Part shown: positions 31,421-43,537 of the stretch, in pieces
Layout: every line of letters starts with the position of its first letter
Position numbering within the stretch: position 1 is the stretch's first letter
Source: Galdieria sulphuraria
Taxonomy: Eukaryota; Rhodophyta; Bangiophyceae; Galdieriales; Galdieriaceae
Assembly (NCBI RefSeq): GCF_000341285.1
Contig: NW_005178439.1
Coordinates: 62,001 to 126,000, forward strand
Reading direction: 5' to 3'
DNA: 64,000 bases
Notes under the pieces: generated by a model
Database searches by the model: none
Seen by the model: the letters and a program-made list of their open reading frames with translations, nothing else
Told to the model about the DNA's origin: nothing
Position numbers and translations under genes: made by a program

Positions 31421-34400
31421 CAACCTTTTCACAAGTCATTCATAGGGTTCGAAAAGCCCACCAACCTACGGAAACTATAGAGAACACAATACAAGTCTAT
31501 TTGCCCAAAGCTATAGAGATATTTTGTGCAAAGAGCGTCAGAGAAAACAAGGAAAGTTCACAAAGTGGACAACGACAACAAGGTAAACAGTGTCCTTGGA
31601 AAGGTTTTTATTCCTTTGTGAAAACTAGAGTATTAGTGATGTGGAGAGGAAAGAAGCTGGAACCTTCAGAAGCTGAGTGGTTGAAAGCGAAACAACTCAG
31701 TGAAGTGCTGGGAACATCTGAAAGCTTAGCGGTCCTTTTGATTAGGGAATATATTTCTGCAGTGAGTTTTCCGCTCCTTTTTTTTCTCAGTTGAAGCAAT
31801 CCATTTATTGATCCTTTTTCAAAGGTTTATGTGAAATTCAACGATTCTGTTGCAGATTTGTCGTTGTTTGATTTGATAAAGTATTTTTACTCGGATGAAC
31901 ATGCTGCATATTGCTTTCTTGCACAGATATTAGATATCTGTCAAGATCAAGAACATCCTTTGCATGCTTTGTGTAATGAAATTTGGTCTAGTAAAGTTGA
32001 GAGCGAAGTATTTAAACTAGGTAGGCACAGTCAACAGATTTTAAAAGATAAATATGTTAAACATTGTTTTTGAAGATGAAAAGAATTATTCATTTGCCAA
32101 TTTGGGATTGCAAATGTTGAATCATATTTTGGATAGTGAAGGTATTCTCGTAGGTTGGAAGCAGTCATCGAATTTATTAAATTATGACAAATATCGTCAA
32201 GTATGAAGGAATATTTGATTGTGTTGAGTGGATGATAACATTGGAATAGGAAGTGTTGGAGTTTGAATCTTATCGTCTTTTATGGACTTTGGAATTATTG
32301 TTCTTATATCATTATTCTCATAGGTGTTCTCTAAACAAACTTTTGGAATTGGTTCAATTGTTACCGAAAATGACTACAATCATAGAAACTACTCGAACTT
32401 GGCATTGGAAATGTTATCTTACCTTTCATGGTCTTTTGATCGAAATATTGTGTTTAGAAGAATGGATAGACATGCAATGGGGAACATCACAGGACGGTAA
32501 GTGAGTGCTATTTACTACATCTAGCATATATGTAATATTTAGACAACAATTCTATAACAGAACACCAAACCGAGACTGTTTCCAAGTCATATAGCGACAT
32601 CGACCTTACTGGACTATGTACACAAATGGAAGCTTTATTTTCATCTAGAAATAATGTTGGTACTATTTCCATAGCAGAATTGGTTTGGTCCGTTTTTCTA
32701 TATCTTATTTCGCATAAGAAATGGGAACATCAAGAAAGTCTCTTATCTGAACACCAACGACAGTTGTGGTCATCTTGTGCTCGAATGCACTTTTCACAAG
32801 CAGTTTCGAGTGGTGCAATTGAACAACTTGATCAAATATTGCGTAATACACCTTTTGTGAATCCTTATTCGCTACAAGAGACACATGGAAAGTTGAATGG
32901 CATCTTTTTTGGTTTTTTAGAGACGCTCTTTGTATCTTTTATTCCTCGACAATTGAATGTTTCTGAGGTAGGCAAAGTCTTTTCTTTTGGGAAATGATAA
33001 ACTGATCGTCTTATCTTTCTTTTATATAGCGTACCATCCTGAATCGACTGTTTGTGAGTACCATGAAGAATATTGTTCCTATTATTCAACATATTTGGTG
33101 GATTTTTCAAGAAGCATCCGATGGGAAGTACAACAATGGCTATCATGGTTTATTACTACATTCCTTGGCTCAATTTCCACTTGAGATGCAGTTAAGTTGT
33201 CAGTTACTGAGTGGTTTGATTGGGAATGAATGGAGTGCTTATCGTGTATTTCAATTAATTGAAAATGAGTTGCCATTTTACACGAGCAATGTGGATCCCA
33301 ATAATATATCCAATATTCACTTATTATCATTGGAACAGTTCCGAATTCAATGCAACGAAGATTGGTTATTTTCAAAATGGGCTACATTAGGAGTTCCCGT
33401 TGTTTGGAATGGATATTTGATGACACAAGATGGACAAAAAAGTAGTTACAATTGTATTGGTTTCTATGTGGAATCGGAATCCAAAGTTGTTTGGAGAATG
33501 CATTGGAATGGTTGGAAGTATATTTCTTATTTTATTCGAAAGGTGTTGGAAGCTTTGAAATGGAATGAAGACTCATGGTAGTAATATCCTTCTTTCGATT
33601 GTTCGCACATGACTTGGAATTTTCATAGGAAAGCTTACTATTCGGAGCTGATTGGTTTGCTGGAATTGATTCATCGTTTGATAATACATGGAGATGATTC
33701 ATGTATAAATGGCATTCTTTCATATATTGATGCGAAAAATTGGATTGCTCTTTACAGTGCTTTTATGGACAACTTTTTAAGAACAGAGCCATATACATTA
33801 AGAGGTGAAGACACACAAGAGTATGTTGTAGGGAATTGAAGAAAACTTCAATTACTAATGAATGATTGACTTAGGTTAAAAATGAAACAGTATCATATTT
33901 TACAAGATATCCTTCATTGTTTGAATGGTTTTGTTGTATCGAGTCCACATTTGGTTTCATTATTATGTGAACATGTAGAAGAATGGTGTGATTGGTTTCC
34001 CAAGTTATCCAAATATACTTCCATTCTTTCTTCTATGTTACAGATATGGACATGTTTATTACATAGTGGTTTTGATTTATCCGATGAAAGTAAGTGGTTG
34101 ATACATTTTGGATCTAGTTCCTAAAATCATGTATAGAGAAGAAGAGAATGTTTTCTCAATCACTTTATCTTTTGAGAACTAGGAGACCTATTGGTAATAG
34201 ACTCTTATGGGAGACAAGTGATGATATGTATCTTTATATCAATTGTATTCTTTCTCTTTCAAATGCACCGTTGGAGATTCTGTTTCCTTTGGATTGGATA
34301 AAGCCTTTGGAACATTTTTGTGATATGTGGCTCTCTAAAAGACATGAGGAAAGGAATACTTGGTTATCTAGCTTGGAATGGAACACTTTGGATTGGAGAT

Positions 34401-37400
34401 GGTTTGACAAACAAAATGAAGAACAAAGAATACAACAGGGTTATTCTCTTTTAGGATATTGTTTGGTTCATTTTATTTACAAACAGAATTGTACCAAGAA
34501 TAGTAGTCTTTTGTCTCATTGGTGGACAACTTTGGCTCATTCTCGTGGTTTGATAAGAGTATTGGCTTATTTATCTTTCAATGCACAACAATTTGCTGTG
34601 GTTCACGAACAAATATTGAAATATGTATTGTTGGAATTGGAATGGAACGATTCTAATTGGCCAAAGTTCATTCAGTTCTTATTTGGAGAACAAGTCGATA
34701 ATCAACGTTCATCATCGTACATGATTGCTTCTAGGTGTTTGATACAACTCTTTCAAGGTCTAAGTTCAAATCCTTTTCATCAAGACTCCATTCCACAGGT
34801 AAATTAACAAGTCTCTCTTGATGCTGATAATATCCTTTTTAATTTGTTGGTGTTCTGTTTAGGTATTATGGCCTGAAGATGAGGAGGCTCATATCTTGGT
34901 CAATTCATTTCTATTTAATGTCATATCTTCAGATGTTTGTTTATCAACTTTATCCACTTTTGTTGTTTGCAATGGATGGAAAGGTGATCAAAGAGGTCTT
35001 TCTCGTACATTTATTTCTTTTCCAAAGTCGACATCACATCAAGTTGAGGCAAGTTGTTTTATAATGTGTTTGTTTTATGCATCTGAATGATGGGAGGATA
35101 GGGCTTTTTGAAAAGTAAGAATATGGACTTTGAATGGCTATCTACTTGTGTAGATTTATTGAGTACTTTGAAAAGTCGATTATTGGATAGCAACAGTTGT
35201 TTGGAACGTGGAGATGGAATTCGTTTTCTTTCCTTGGTGAATTTATTGAAAGAAGCGTGGCTTAGTTTTGGTAGTGTTTGGTTACAAGATGTTTGGGAAA
35301 AATTTGGTGTGTGGAGGTTGCTGCTTTCCTTTGTGAATCGGGAATGGAATAAAGAAAATGTCTTTGCATGGGTATGTCGACTTTTGGAGAACAAAGATGA
35401 CAAAGGTAATTATGGCAGACACATGCAATGTTGTTGACTCATTTCAAAACTTAGATTATCTGGATGAAATGGCAGGTTGGCTGCAAGGCATTTCTGTATT
35501 ATTGAACTGGTTTGCCTTGGAGATATTTGATGCTTTTCGTTTTTCAAATGAGGATGACGATGAAAATGCTACTTTTCTTTGGTCTCTTACTTATCAAGAA
35601 CTGGATTTGGATGGTTTGGAATATTTATGGACGAAATGTATTGAAATTTGGTTGCAAAGCATTCAAACTATGGATGGAAAGGAATCATGTCCACATTTAT
35701 ATTCCATTATGAGAACTTATGAAAATTGGTTTTATCAATGGAAGAAGGACGAGAAAGATTGGCAAGAATGGATACCATTATGGTATTATGAAACTATTTG
35801 TATTATTCCTGGAGAATGTTTTTATGATATTTCTTATCATCCTTATGCCCATTTTTGGAGTAAAAAGGACGTTGAGTTATTGGAGAAAATGCATCTTCAG
35901 ACGAGTCGCTTTCAAGCAATTGGAAAATGCATCGATTCTTTGTATCATTTGTATTTTGCAACGATGGTGAGAATTTCCACAGAGAAGAATCGATATCATT
36001 CTTTTTGGAGTCACATGTGGAACAAGATATTGGACTATTTGTCTTGTCTTCCTTGTGTAATGACTTTAGTTGATGGAATTCTTGCACAATGGTTATTAGA
36101 TATGGCACATCATTCCAAGTTGCAAGATGATATTTATCCATTGGATGCTGATCACATTTTATTGTTAAATAAGGCTTGGAAACAATCAAAGAATGTTTTT
36201 ACCTTTTTGGATATGTATCAAATAACATCTGTTCCATATCGTTTGAATTTATTGAGTTTATGGCAACAACCATGGGAAAGAAATCGCAAGTGGTTTCAAG
36301 TGGTAAGTGATATATGTAATGTTGGATTGCATGTGAAGATACTGAATGCATCTATTTTCAATAGCATTTACTATTTATTCTAAGTAAAGTCTTATCAAAA
36401 CAAAGAAGACACAATCCTTATATTTCATTATCCGAAGACCAAATCGACAAGTCTGAAAATACTTTGCAGAATACAACAACTCTATTCCAAGTTATCAGTC
36501 AAATATTACAAGATGCCATGCAAGAAGACGAAGTAAACTCTATTGAATTCAAAGCAGTTTATATGCATGCCTGGAGTGTCTTATTGTGCCATTTGCCTTG
36601 TGCATTTTTACAAACTTTATATCCCAATATGCTGAAGGAATGGTCACAACGAATATTAGGGTTATGGAAGGAATGGATATCTATGCAAAGTACAAATGGG
36701 GAACAAGAGAATAGAATCACTTTGTTATTGTCAAGTCGATGGAGAATCATGGATCAGTTGCTACTTATGCATATCCAATTGTGGTTAGCTATACCTGATT
36801 CTTCTCATTGTTTACAATGGAAGGAAAGTTTTCTCCAAGAGTGTATATCTTATGCGTCATTAGATATACAATCCGATGTAGTTCCTTACTTTGATAGTCA
36901 AAATGCTCCTAATATACAACATTTTTATGATACTTTATTGAGACAACGACAACCGTAAGTTCAAGTTACATTGTTGCTTTTATTGTTGGATGTGAAAATG
37001 AATACTCAAAGTTGTTGTTTAGATGGCATCGTTATTGGGTACATCGATTAGCTGCCTTATCATTGCATGGTTTCGTATCAGAGAGTCATCATTCTTCACA
37101 TCAAGTTGTATTGCAATGGATATCCACTCATGTTTCATTCATTGAAGAGTCGTTGCATTTATTTCCTCGACCATTGGGAGATATGAACAACGAAGAACAA
37201 ATGGGGAGTCCTCATGCTTATTGGAACCTTGCCAGAATAGAAGAAATGGAACAATTATGCACCTTACTGCATAGTCTATATAGTGATTCCAAGTCATTGT
37301 TTCAAAACTATCTTCCAGAAGTATATCGTCATTTGCTTATTTGTCTCTATAGATATCTTTATCAAGTACGTCCAACCCAATTGTTTTCATATCTCATTCA

Positions 37401-38415
37401 ACTTTATTTCTTAAACAGTTGTATCGTTTACTACAAAATGGAGTATTCATAGAATGGTGGATAAAGCCAATGACAACTTTAGAACATGAACAAAGTAATA
37501 CAAGTCCTAATAATATCAAGGCCAAGTCATTTTCATCTGAATGGACAAAAGAAGACGAAGAAACTGAAGGAGTTCATTTTCAATGGACTGGCACTTCACC
37601 TCTTATTCCATCGACACCACAAGCTACATCACCCGTATTTTGGAAACGAAGATTGGAATTATCTCCTAAGAAGTTAGCTTTGACTCAAACTTTTTCTGAG
37701 AAGAAGAGAGGATACAAAAGTATATTTGGTCAAGTAAGTATACACCTTTATGTAAATGATATATATATACATATATTTATATATTCTATTATCGAATATT
37801 ATTATTTTTTTACTTATAGCGTGTATTGAATTCTTTGATGAGAAGTTTGATGTTAACTATGAGTTGTTGGAAATATGCCATTCAACAAGATTGGGAGAAC
37901 ATCGATTGGGAACCAAGTCTATTTTTATCTTCTCAAAAGCCTAGTCTTGGGATATTTTTAGCTATTCCTATTATGCTCGTTCCTTATTCATGTTCTATTT
38001 CATCAAACAGTAAGTATTATCTTCCCTTTTTTTTATATAAAGGAAATATTAACCCAATTTGAAGCTGTCTTGAGTTGGTATTTGGATCACATTTTAGATG
38101 ATTGTTTTCTGATTGTTTGTATATCTGGTCGTCGATATGAACAACAACAAACTTCTTTACAGGTGAGTGAGTGAGATGATCATATTGTATTTTAGTTCAC
38201 AACTCATGATTGGATAGAAGAATATACAGTCTTTGAGGTTGAAAGAAGATATTGCGAAACGTTGGTTTCCTATTATGGAAACCATTCAGAAACGTTGTAT
38301 GAGAGATTCTGATCGTTGGTATAGTTGGAAATGTGTGAAAGAATGGCTGCAATATTCTTCTTTATCCGTTGGAAAAGAAATTTCCAGATCATCCGTCCAA
38401 GAGAATGATGCTTAA
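31393..38415 (+). CDS. Nup188-like scaffold nucleoporin
   Basis: Eighteen exons: 31393-31761, 31825-32020, 32076-32200, 32250-32496, 32543-32967, 33030-33577, 33629-33820, 33875-34089, 34137-34798, 34863-35048, 35102-35405, 35455-36302, 36365-36954, 37023-37365, 37419-37733, 37820-38009, 38065-38162, 38218-38415; 2016 residues, total divisible by three. A long alpha-solenoid rich in Leu and Trp. An SH3-like stretch (LGVPVVWNGYLM ... VVWRMHWNGWKYI) about residues 580-630 followed by more helices matches the Nup188 layout. Nup205/Nup192 is the alternative. One intron (35049-35101) starts with GC. Confidence 0.55.
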
Positions 38416-38449
38416 GTTTGTGGTTTTTGGAGAGGATTGATTGTGGAAC

Positions 38450-39326
38450 ATGTCTTTAAACCATTCTCAGAATATAGAGACAAGTGAAGAAAACAATCCT
38501 ACAGAAACCAATACAGGTTTAAGAAAGAGAGTAGTGCATAACGCAGAAAGTAGTCAAGATAAAAACTTGTCTTGTTCAGAAAAGGAAACCCATTCTTCTC
38601 TCTTTGACTGTCATATTTGTTTTGACTCTCCTAATGACCCTGTTGTAACACCTTGTGGACACTTATATTGTTGGTCTTGTATTTACAAGGTACGTGGGTT
38701 AGATAATAATCTGTAAACTTCATATTTACATACAACAATAGTGGATGGCTGCACACCCTGACTGTCCTTCTTGTCCTTTATGCAAGTCAAGTATAGAGAA
38801 AGATAAGATAATTCCTATTTATGGTAGAAATGGACAAGACCAAGTAGACCCCAGAACTAAAGTTATTCCGGATATTCCTGCCAGACCAAGTGGACAACGA
38901 ACAGGTAAGTCTTTTGAAGTCTCTGTTGATAAGAATCTCAACTTACACTCTTTTCATAGAACTACCACGTTCTTCTTCTACTAGTCAGTCTTCAGGAGGA
39001 GGAGCTTTCCATTCCCCACATTCTCCCTTTTATGGCAGTCCTTTCTATCCTGGACCCTTTTCTTCTCCTGTTCATCATAGTAACTTTGGTCCATTTTCAG
39101 TTTCAGCTTTTGGTCCTTTTCCTTCTTTATTTGGATTGCAGTTTACATATCCTCCACCACAGAGTACGGGTTCTGTACCAGGTAAGTTTGGCAATAGTGA
39201 TGAATAAGGTATTGATGACTAGTTGATTTAGAAACGATGACGGAAGAACAAGCCAATCAGGCTTTTGTTTCTCGTTTATTGTTGGTAATGGGTCTACTTA
39301 TCATATTGTGTCTTTTATTTGTATGA
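38450..39326 (+). CDS. RNF5/RNF185/RMA-type membrane E3 ubiquitin ligase
   Basis: Exons 38450-38689, 38742-38904, 38960-39181, 39232-39326; 239 residues. C3HC4 RING: CHICFDSPNDPVVTPCGHLY, CWSCI, then CPSCPLCKSSI. The RING is followed by IIPIYGRNG, the family's hallmark, then a Ser/Pro/Phe-rich linker and one C-terminal membrane helix (LLLVMGLLIILCLLFV). Such proteins act in ER-associated protein degradation. The start gives a Ser/Thr-rich N-terminus of about 50 residues. Confidence 0.93.
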
Positions 39327-39700
39327 AAACAGGAATTTCCTACGAATTACGCACACTAATAAAGCAATGTATCAGCTTTGAAGTATTCTAGTGAAACTAC
39401 TAGAACTACCATCTTCAGCTTCTAAAAAGCCAAGTATGAAAAGTTGTATATATGAATAGTAGAAAGGTTTTGTTACACATTCATTCACTGCATTGGCTGC
39501 TACACTATGTTATACAACACAAGAATATGAAATTGTCATTTTGTTTTCTACTAAGCAACTGGATGGATGTGATATACAAAACACTTTCGAGAGAAATCGA
39601 TTCCAAATATTTCCAATATTCTTCCTATTTGACAACAAGGAATGACTTGATATTCTACGAGTTGTCATTTCTTCTTCATAGAGAGAGACTAACTAGAATA
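39327..39700. other. Spacer with no assigned gene
   Basis: Between the convergent RING ligase and FAM98-like stops. A plus-strand open frame of 84 codons (39452-39706) has no family resemblance and overlaps the FAM98-like stop; probably chance. Confidence 0.5.
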
Positions 39701-40573
39701 TTATGATGAAAACAGATGGCTTGACTTGCCATCTTCTCGAGTCATAAAATACAAATCATAAATGCAAAACATGCGTTCGAAAAGTTCATATTTCTTACAA
39801 CAACCTGTCCATCTTTCACTCGATTGGAAACATTCCCATGTTGCTTGAAACCGAGTAATCAACAACTCTCTTCTATTCTTGTAATCGAGATATAGAAGGG
39901 AGTTTATTTCTTGTATCTTTTTTCGATGCATTGGATTGGAAAGATATTCCTGTATATGCGTCTTTGTTGTAAAAAGTGAGAAAATATCTCCAATTCTTTC
40001 TTTGGCTTGTCGTATCAATGTTTTGGCTTGGTTGGCATCTTGAACCAACCCTCTTTTCAGTAAAGCAGATAATTGATCCAAATAAAAGGTCATCCAATGA
40101 CTCGAACTATCCTTTGTCGTACATAATACACTTTGAGGTTGTTTTGGAATAGTCTCTTTATCCACGATGGACAACTTGCAAGCTTCCAATTCGGTTGCCA
40201 AAAAGTGCAACACTTGTAGCCTAGTGAGTGTGGACTCCAAACGAATATCTTTGACAGGAATCTCCATCAACCAAGCAATATGTTGTAAACATTCTTGTTC
40301 AAGTTGAGCTAATGGTTGGTTCACATCGTAATGGAAAGGAGACTCTGTTAAGTGTTGATCCAATACCTGTGCATGAATAGAAAGATAGCTCCACTCATCC
40401 AACAAAGTGGCTGCAAGTTGTAAAAAGAGTGGAAATGGAGCTGTTTCTTCTTTCAAACTGTCTATTGAAATGTTTCCTAATCTACAAACATTCATAATGG
40501 TTGTTACTTTATGCTATTCAAACACTTACCCCAACTGTTGGAGTTGAGTGAGCACAGAAGAAGAATTGGTCAT
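39701..40573 (-). CDS. FAM98-like protein
   Basis: Exons 40573-40530 and 40481-39701 (48-bp intron, phase 2), 274 residues. FAM98 proteins bind RNA and belong to the cytoplasmic tRNA-ligase complex in animals. Matching features: LEQECLQHIAWLMEIPV followed by LTRLQVLHFLATELEACKL, and near the end EINSLLYLDYKNRRELLITR then FQATWECFQSSERW, equivalent to the EY-x-x-RR-x-LLKRLDVTVQSF-x-W segment. It lacks the Gly-rich tail of animal FAM98A. Its start is 25 bp from the divergent neighbour. Confidence 0.6.
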
Positions 40574-40598
40574 TATTGAAAAAGGGAGAGAGGTGAAT

Positions 40599-41142
40599 AT
40601 GTCTCCTACTTATACTGGCTTAAGAAAGATAAGACAATTGGCCAAAATACAAAGGATAAGAGAACAAGTATGGAAAGATAGAAAAGGAATAGTGGAAAAG
40701 GATCCTTATGCAGTGGACACCCTATTGGAACGATTTCCAACTTTATCAACGGAAGAAAAGGTAAGTGACTCGTATATCTTGAGATATCATATATGGAATA
40801 ATGGTTTGATATACTTTATATTAGCAACAATTGCAATCGATTGAACAAGGAATAGCACCTGCCACAGGACAATCTTATGATTATCTTTTTGCCAATATAT
40901 TTGATAGAGCCCTTGAAACTCCACCTCCTGGAGTACGTTCTCTCCGAAAGCCTTTAAGGAAGAAACCAAAGGAACCTCATTTTGAACATCACTTACAACC
41001 TCGTATATGGGATAATCCATATTGTGAATTTCGTGAATCAGAAGCACAAGAACGTTGGAAAGCAAAATTGGCAAGATTGGAAGCAGAAGGAAAAAGTCCT
41101 AAACAAAAAGCAGAAAATAAAAGAACGACGAGAAAGAAATAG
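40599..41142 (+). CDS. Unrecognised basic protein
   Basis: Exons 40599-40760 and 40825-41142 (64-bp intron), 159 residues. Start MSPTYTGLRKIRQLAK; a highly charged protein with a conserved-looking centre (PHFEHHLQPRIWDNPYCEF) and a Lys/Glu helix at the end (ERWKAKLARLEAEGK). The spacing of aromatic residues suggests a real folded or RNA-binding protein, but no family was recognised. The frame is open upstream to 40548 without an ATG. Confidence 0.6.
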
Positions 41143-41171
41143 TAGAGTTGTCCATTTTCTTATTTGAGTTC

Positions 41172-42634
41172 ATGTGGAGATCCTATTTGCTATTTTGGAT
41201 AGAAAAGATTGTTGAAAGTATTCGTTTATTAAATGAGTCACCTCGAGAACTTTGGCTTATTTATGCCATCAAGTTTTTATCTTCTTTTAGTTACTTTTCT
41301 TATTCCCTTATTCTTACTTTATTTCTGTCCAATGAGTTTGACTTTAGTGACGAAAAAGCAGGTTGGACTTATGGAGCTTATGGATTTATGTCTGTTTTAT
41401 ATGGAATATCTTTGGGTTGGATAGTCGACTATTTGGGTGTTCGTTATACTTTGTTATTAGGTGCAATTATGGGAACTTTTTCTAGATGGTTATTGGCACT
41501 TTCTTCCTCCAGTCGTGTCACCGTATTTCTATTGTATACTTTTCTTCCTTTTAGTGAAAGTCTTGGTATTCCTGTTATGACAATTGGAATTAAGAGATAT
41601 ACCAACTCCAATAATCGAACTATAGCATATTCTATGTTTTATACCGTTATGAATATAGCAGCTTTGGTATCGGGTCCTGTTGTGGATGTTTGTAGACGTT
41701 GGTTTGGAAATGGTTTGGTTATTTGGGGTCACTCTTTTGATTCTTTACAATTGGTTATTTTATGTGGTTCTATTTCCACTTTTTTGATTATTTTGATAGT
41801 TGTATTGGGTATGAGAGATGTGCAATATACCGAATCCGGAGATATTCGTTCTTATCCTATCCATTCGACTCCACTTGGAATACAATTGAAAGAGGCAAGT
41901 AGTTGTGTGTATTATCATTATTCTATGATTATATAAGAGTTGATGAATAGGTCATTGGAGATTCTACTTTTTGGAGATTGGCCTTGTTGATGTTTCTTTT
42001 GGTTGGAGTTCGTTTAGTCTTTCGTCATGTGGATGCCACTTTACCGAAATATATGATACGTGAATTCGGTGAAGATGCTCCATTTGGTGCTTTTTATGCT
42101 ATCAATCCGTTGCTAGTGATTATTCTCGTTCCTTTGGTAGGCATATGGAGCAAAGGAGTGGATTCCTTTCCTATGATATTGTATGGTTCCTTTTTAAGTG
42201 GAGGTTCAGTATTCATTCTTTGTGTGGGACCTTATTATATATGTATTGCTACTTTTTTGATTGTGTTGAGTATGGGAGAAGCCATTTATTCCCCACGTGT
42301 GTATGAATATACGATGCAAGTATCTGGTGAAGGTAGAGAAGGATTGTATACTTCATTAGCAAGTATCCCATTATTTGGTGTAGTATTATTTGCAGGTGGA
42401 ATGAGTGGTTACTTGTTGCAACATTTTTGTTCGATAGAGAAAGTAGCTCGACATTGTTCTACGATGTGGGCGGTGATTGGATTGTTTTCTTTTTCTTCGC
42501 CTTGTTTTTTGTATTTATTTCGAAACGTGATACATCCGCCATCACTAGTTATTACCAACACTCATGTGGAAAGTATGCCACAAGTAGTGACTTTTATGAT
42601 CGACGATGATGATGATGATGATGCGAGGAAATAG
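41172..42634 (+). CDS. MFS-type membrane transporter
   Basis: Exons 41172-41894 and 41951-42634, 468 residues; the intron is drawn with a GC donor (GAG|GCAAGT), but a GT at 41907 in the same phase is possible and would add four residues. About ten to twelve membrane helices; the loop 2-3 region reads GWIVDYLGVRYTLLLG, and there is a second-half loop (LPKYMIREFGEDAPFGAFYA). The tail is seven Asp followed by ARK, encoded by a GAT repeat. Substrate unknown. The stop is 7 bp before the GrpE start chosen here. Confidence 0.75.
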
Positions 42635-42641
42635 AATCCTC

Positions 42642-43506
42642 ATGAATAGAATAGCTTGGAAACAAAACTTCTTTTCTTTTGGGTTGAAACAAAACTTTTC
42701 AAGTTTCTTGTGGTCGTTACCAAATAACTCTACTAGAAAAGTTCTCCAGTCCACAAATCTTTGGAAATATCGTCCTTGGACAACGAGTGCAAATAGTACA
42801 ACCACAGAAACCAAAGAAAAGGATGGAAAGAAGCCTCAAGACTCAACACCTGAAACAACAACAGCACAAGAGACGACGGAAACAGAACAATCAACTTCGA
42901 AGGAAACCGATGAACGACAGCAAAAGAGTAGTGCAAAGGGTATCAGTTTGGATCCCGAAGAACTGGTACAACAAATACAAGAACAAGAACAACAAATAGT
43001 GAAATTAAAAGACTTATCGATGCGTGCTTATGCTGAAATGGAAAACGTGCGGAAGATTGCCCAAAGAGATGTGGACAACGCCAGGAAATATAGTATAGGA
43101 GCTTTCGCAAAAGACTTGTTAGATGTTGCGGATAACTTGGAAAGAGCACTGCAAAATATACCGGCTGAGAAACTGGACGCTGAAAAGGGAGATGCCATCG
43201 TCATCAGTTTGTACGAAGGAGTAAAAGCTACTGTAAGTAACTAGATGTATTTTAGATAATTGAATAACTCGATGGTTTTAGAATGATGTATTACAGAAAG
43301 TATTTCAGAGATATGGAATCGAGAGATATGATCCTATGGGAGAGAAGTTTGATCCCAATCTTCATCAAGCTATGTTTGAAATACCTGACAAGTCAAGTAG
43401 TGGTATAGTATTGGCAGTAGCAAAGACTGGATATAAAATACAAGATAGAATATTACGTCCAGCTGAAGTCGGTGTAAGTAAAGTCACCGATGAAGCATCA
43501 TCATAA
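42642..43506 (+). CDS. grpE: GrpE co-chaperone (organellar)
   Basis: Exons 42642-43232 and 43282-43506, 271 residues. Nucleotide exchange factor for organellar Hsp70. Seen: a long helix (EQEQQIVKLKDLSMRAYAEM then ENVRKIAQRDVDNARKYS), LLDVADNLERAL, YGIERYDPMGEKFDPNLHQA and GYKIQDRILRPAEVGVS. The first about 70 residues are basic and Ser/Thr-rich, then an acidic Thr/Glu/Gln stretch, suggesting an organelle presequence. Upstream in-frame ATGs (42606-42621) overlap the previous gene. Confidence 0.92.
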
Positions 43507-43537
43507 TAATAAAAGTGTTGTTGAAAATTTATGATTG

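Noticed and set aside
39452-39706. 84-codon plus-strand frame between RING ligase and FAM98-like genes
   Set aside because: No family resemblance, overlaps a supported stop, composition like spacer.
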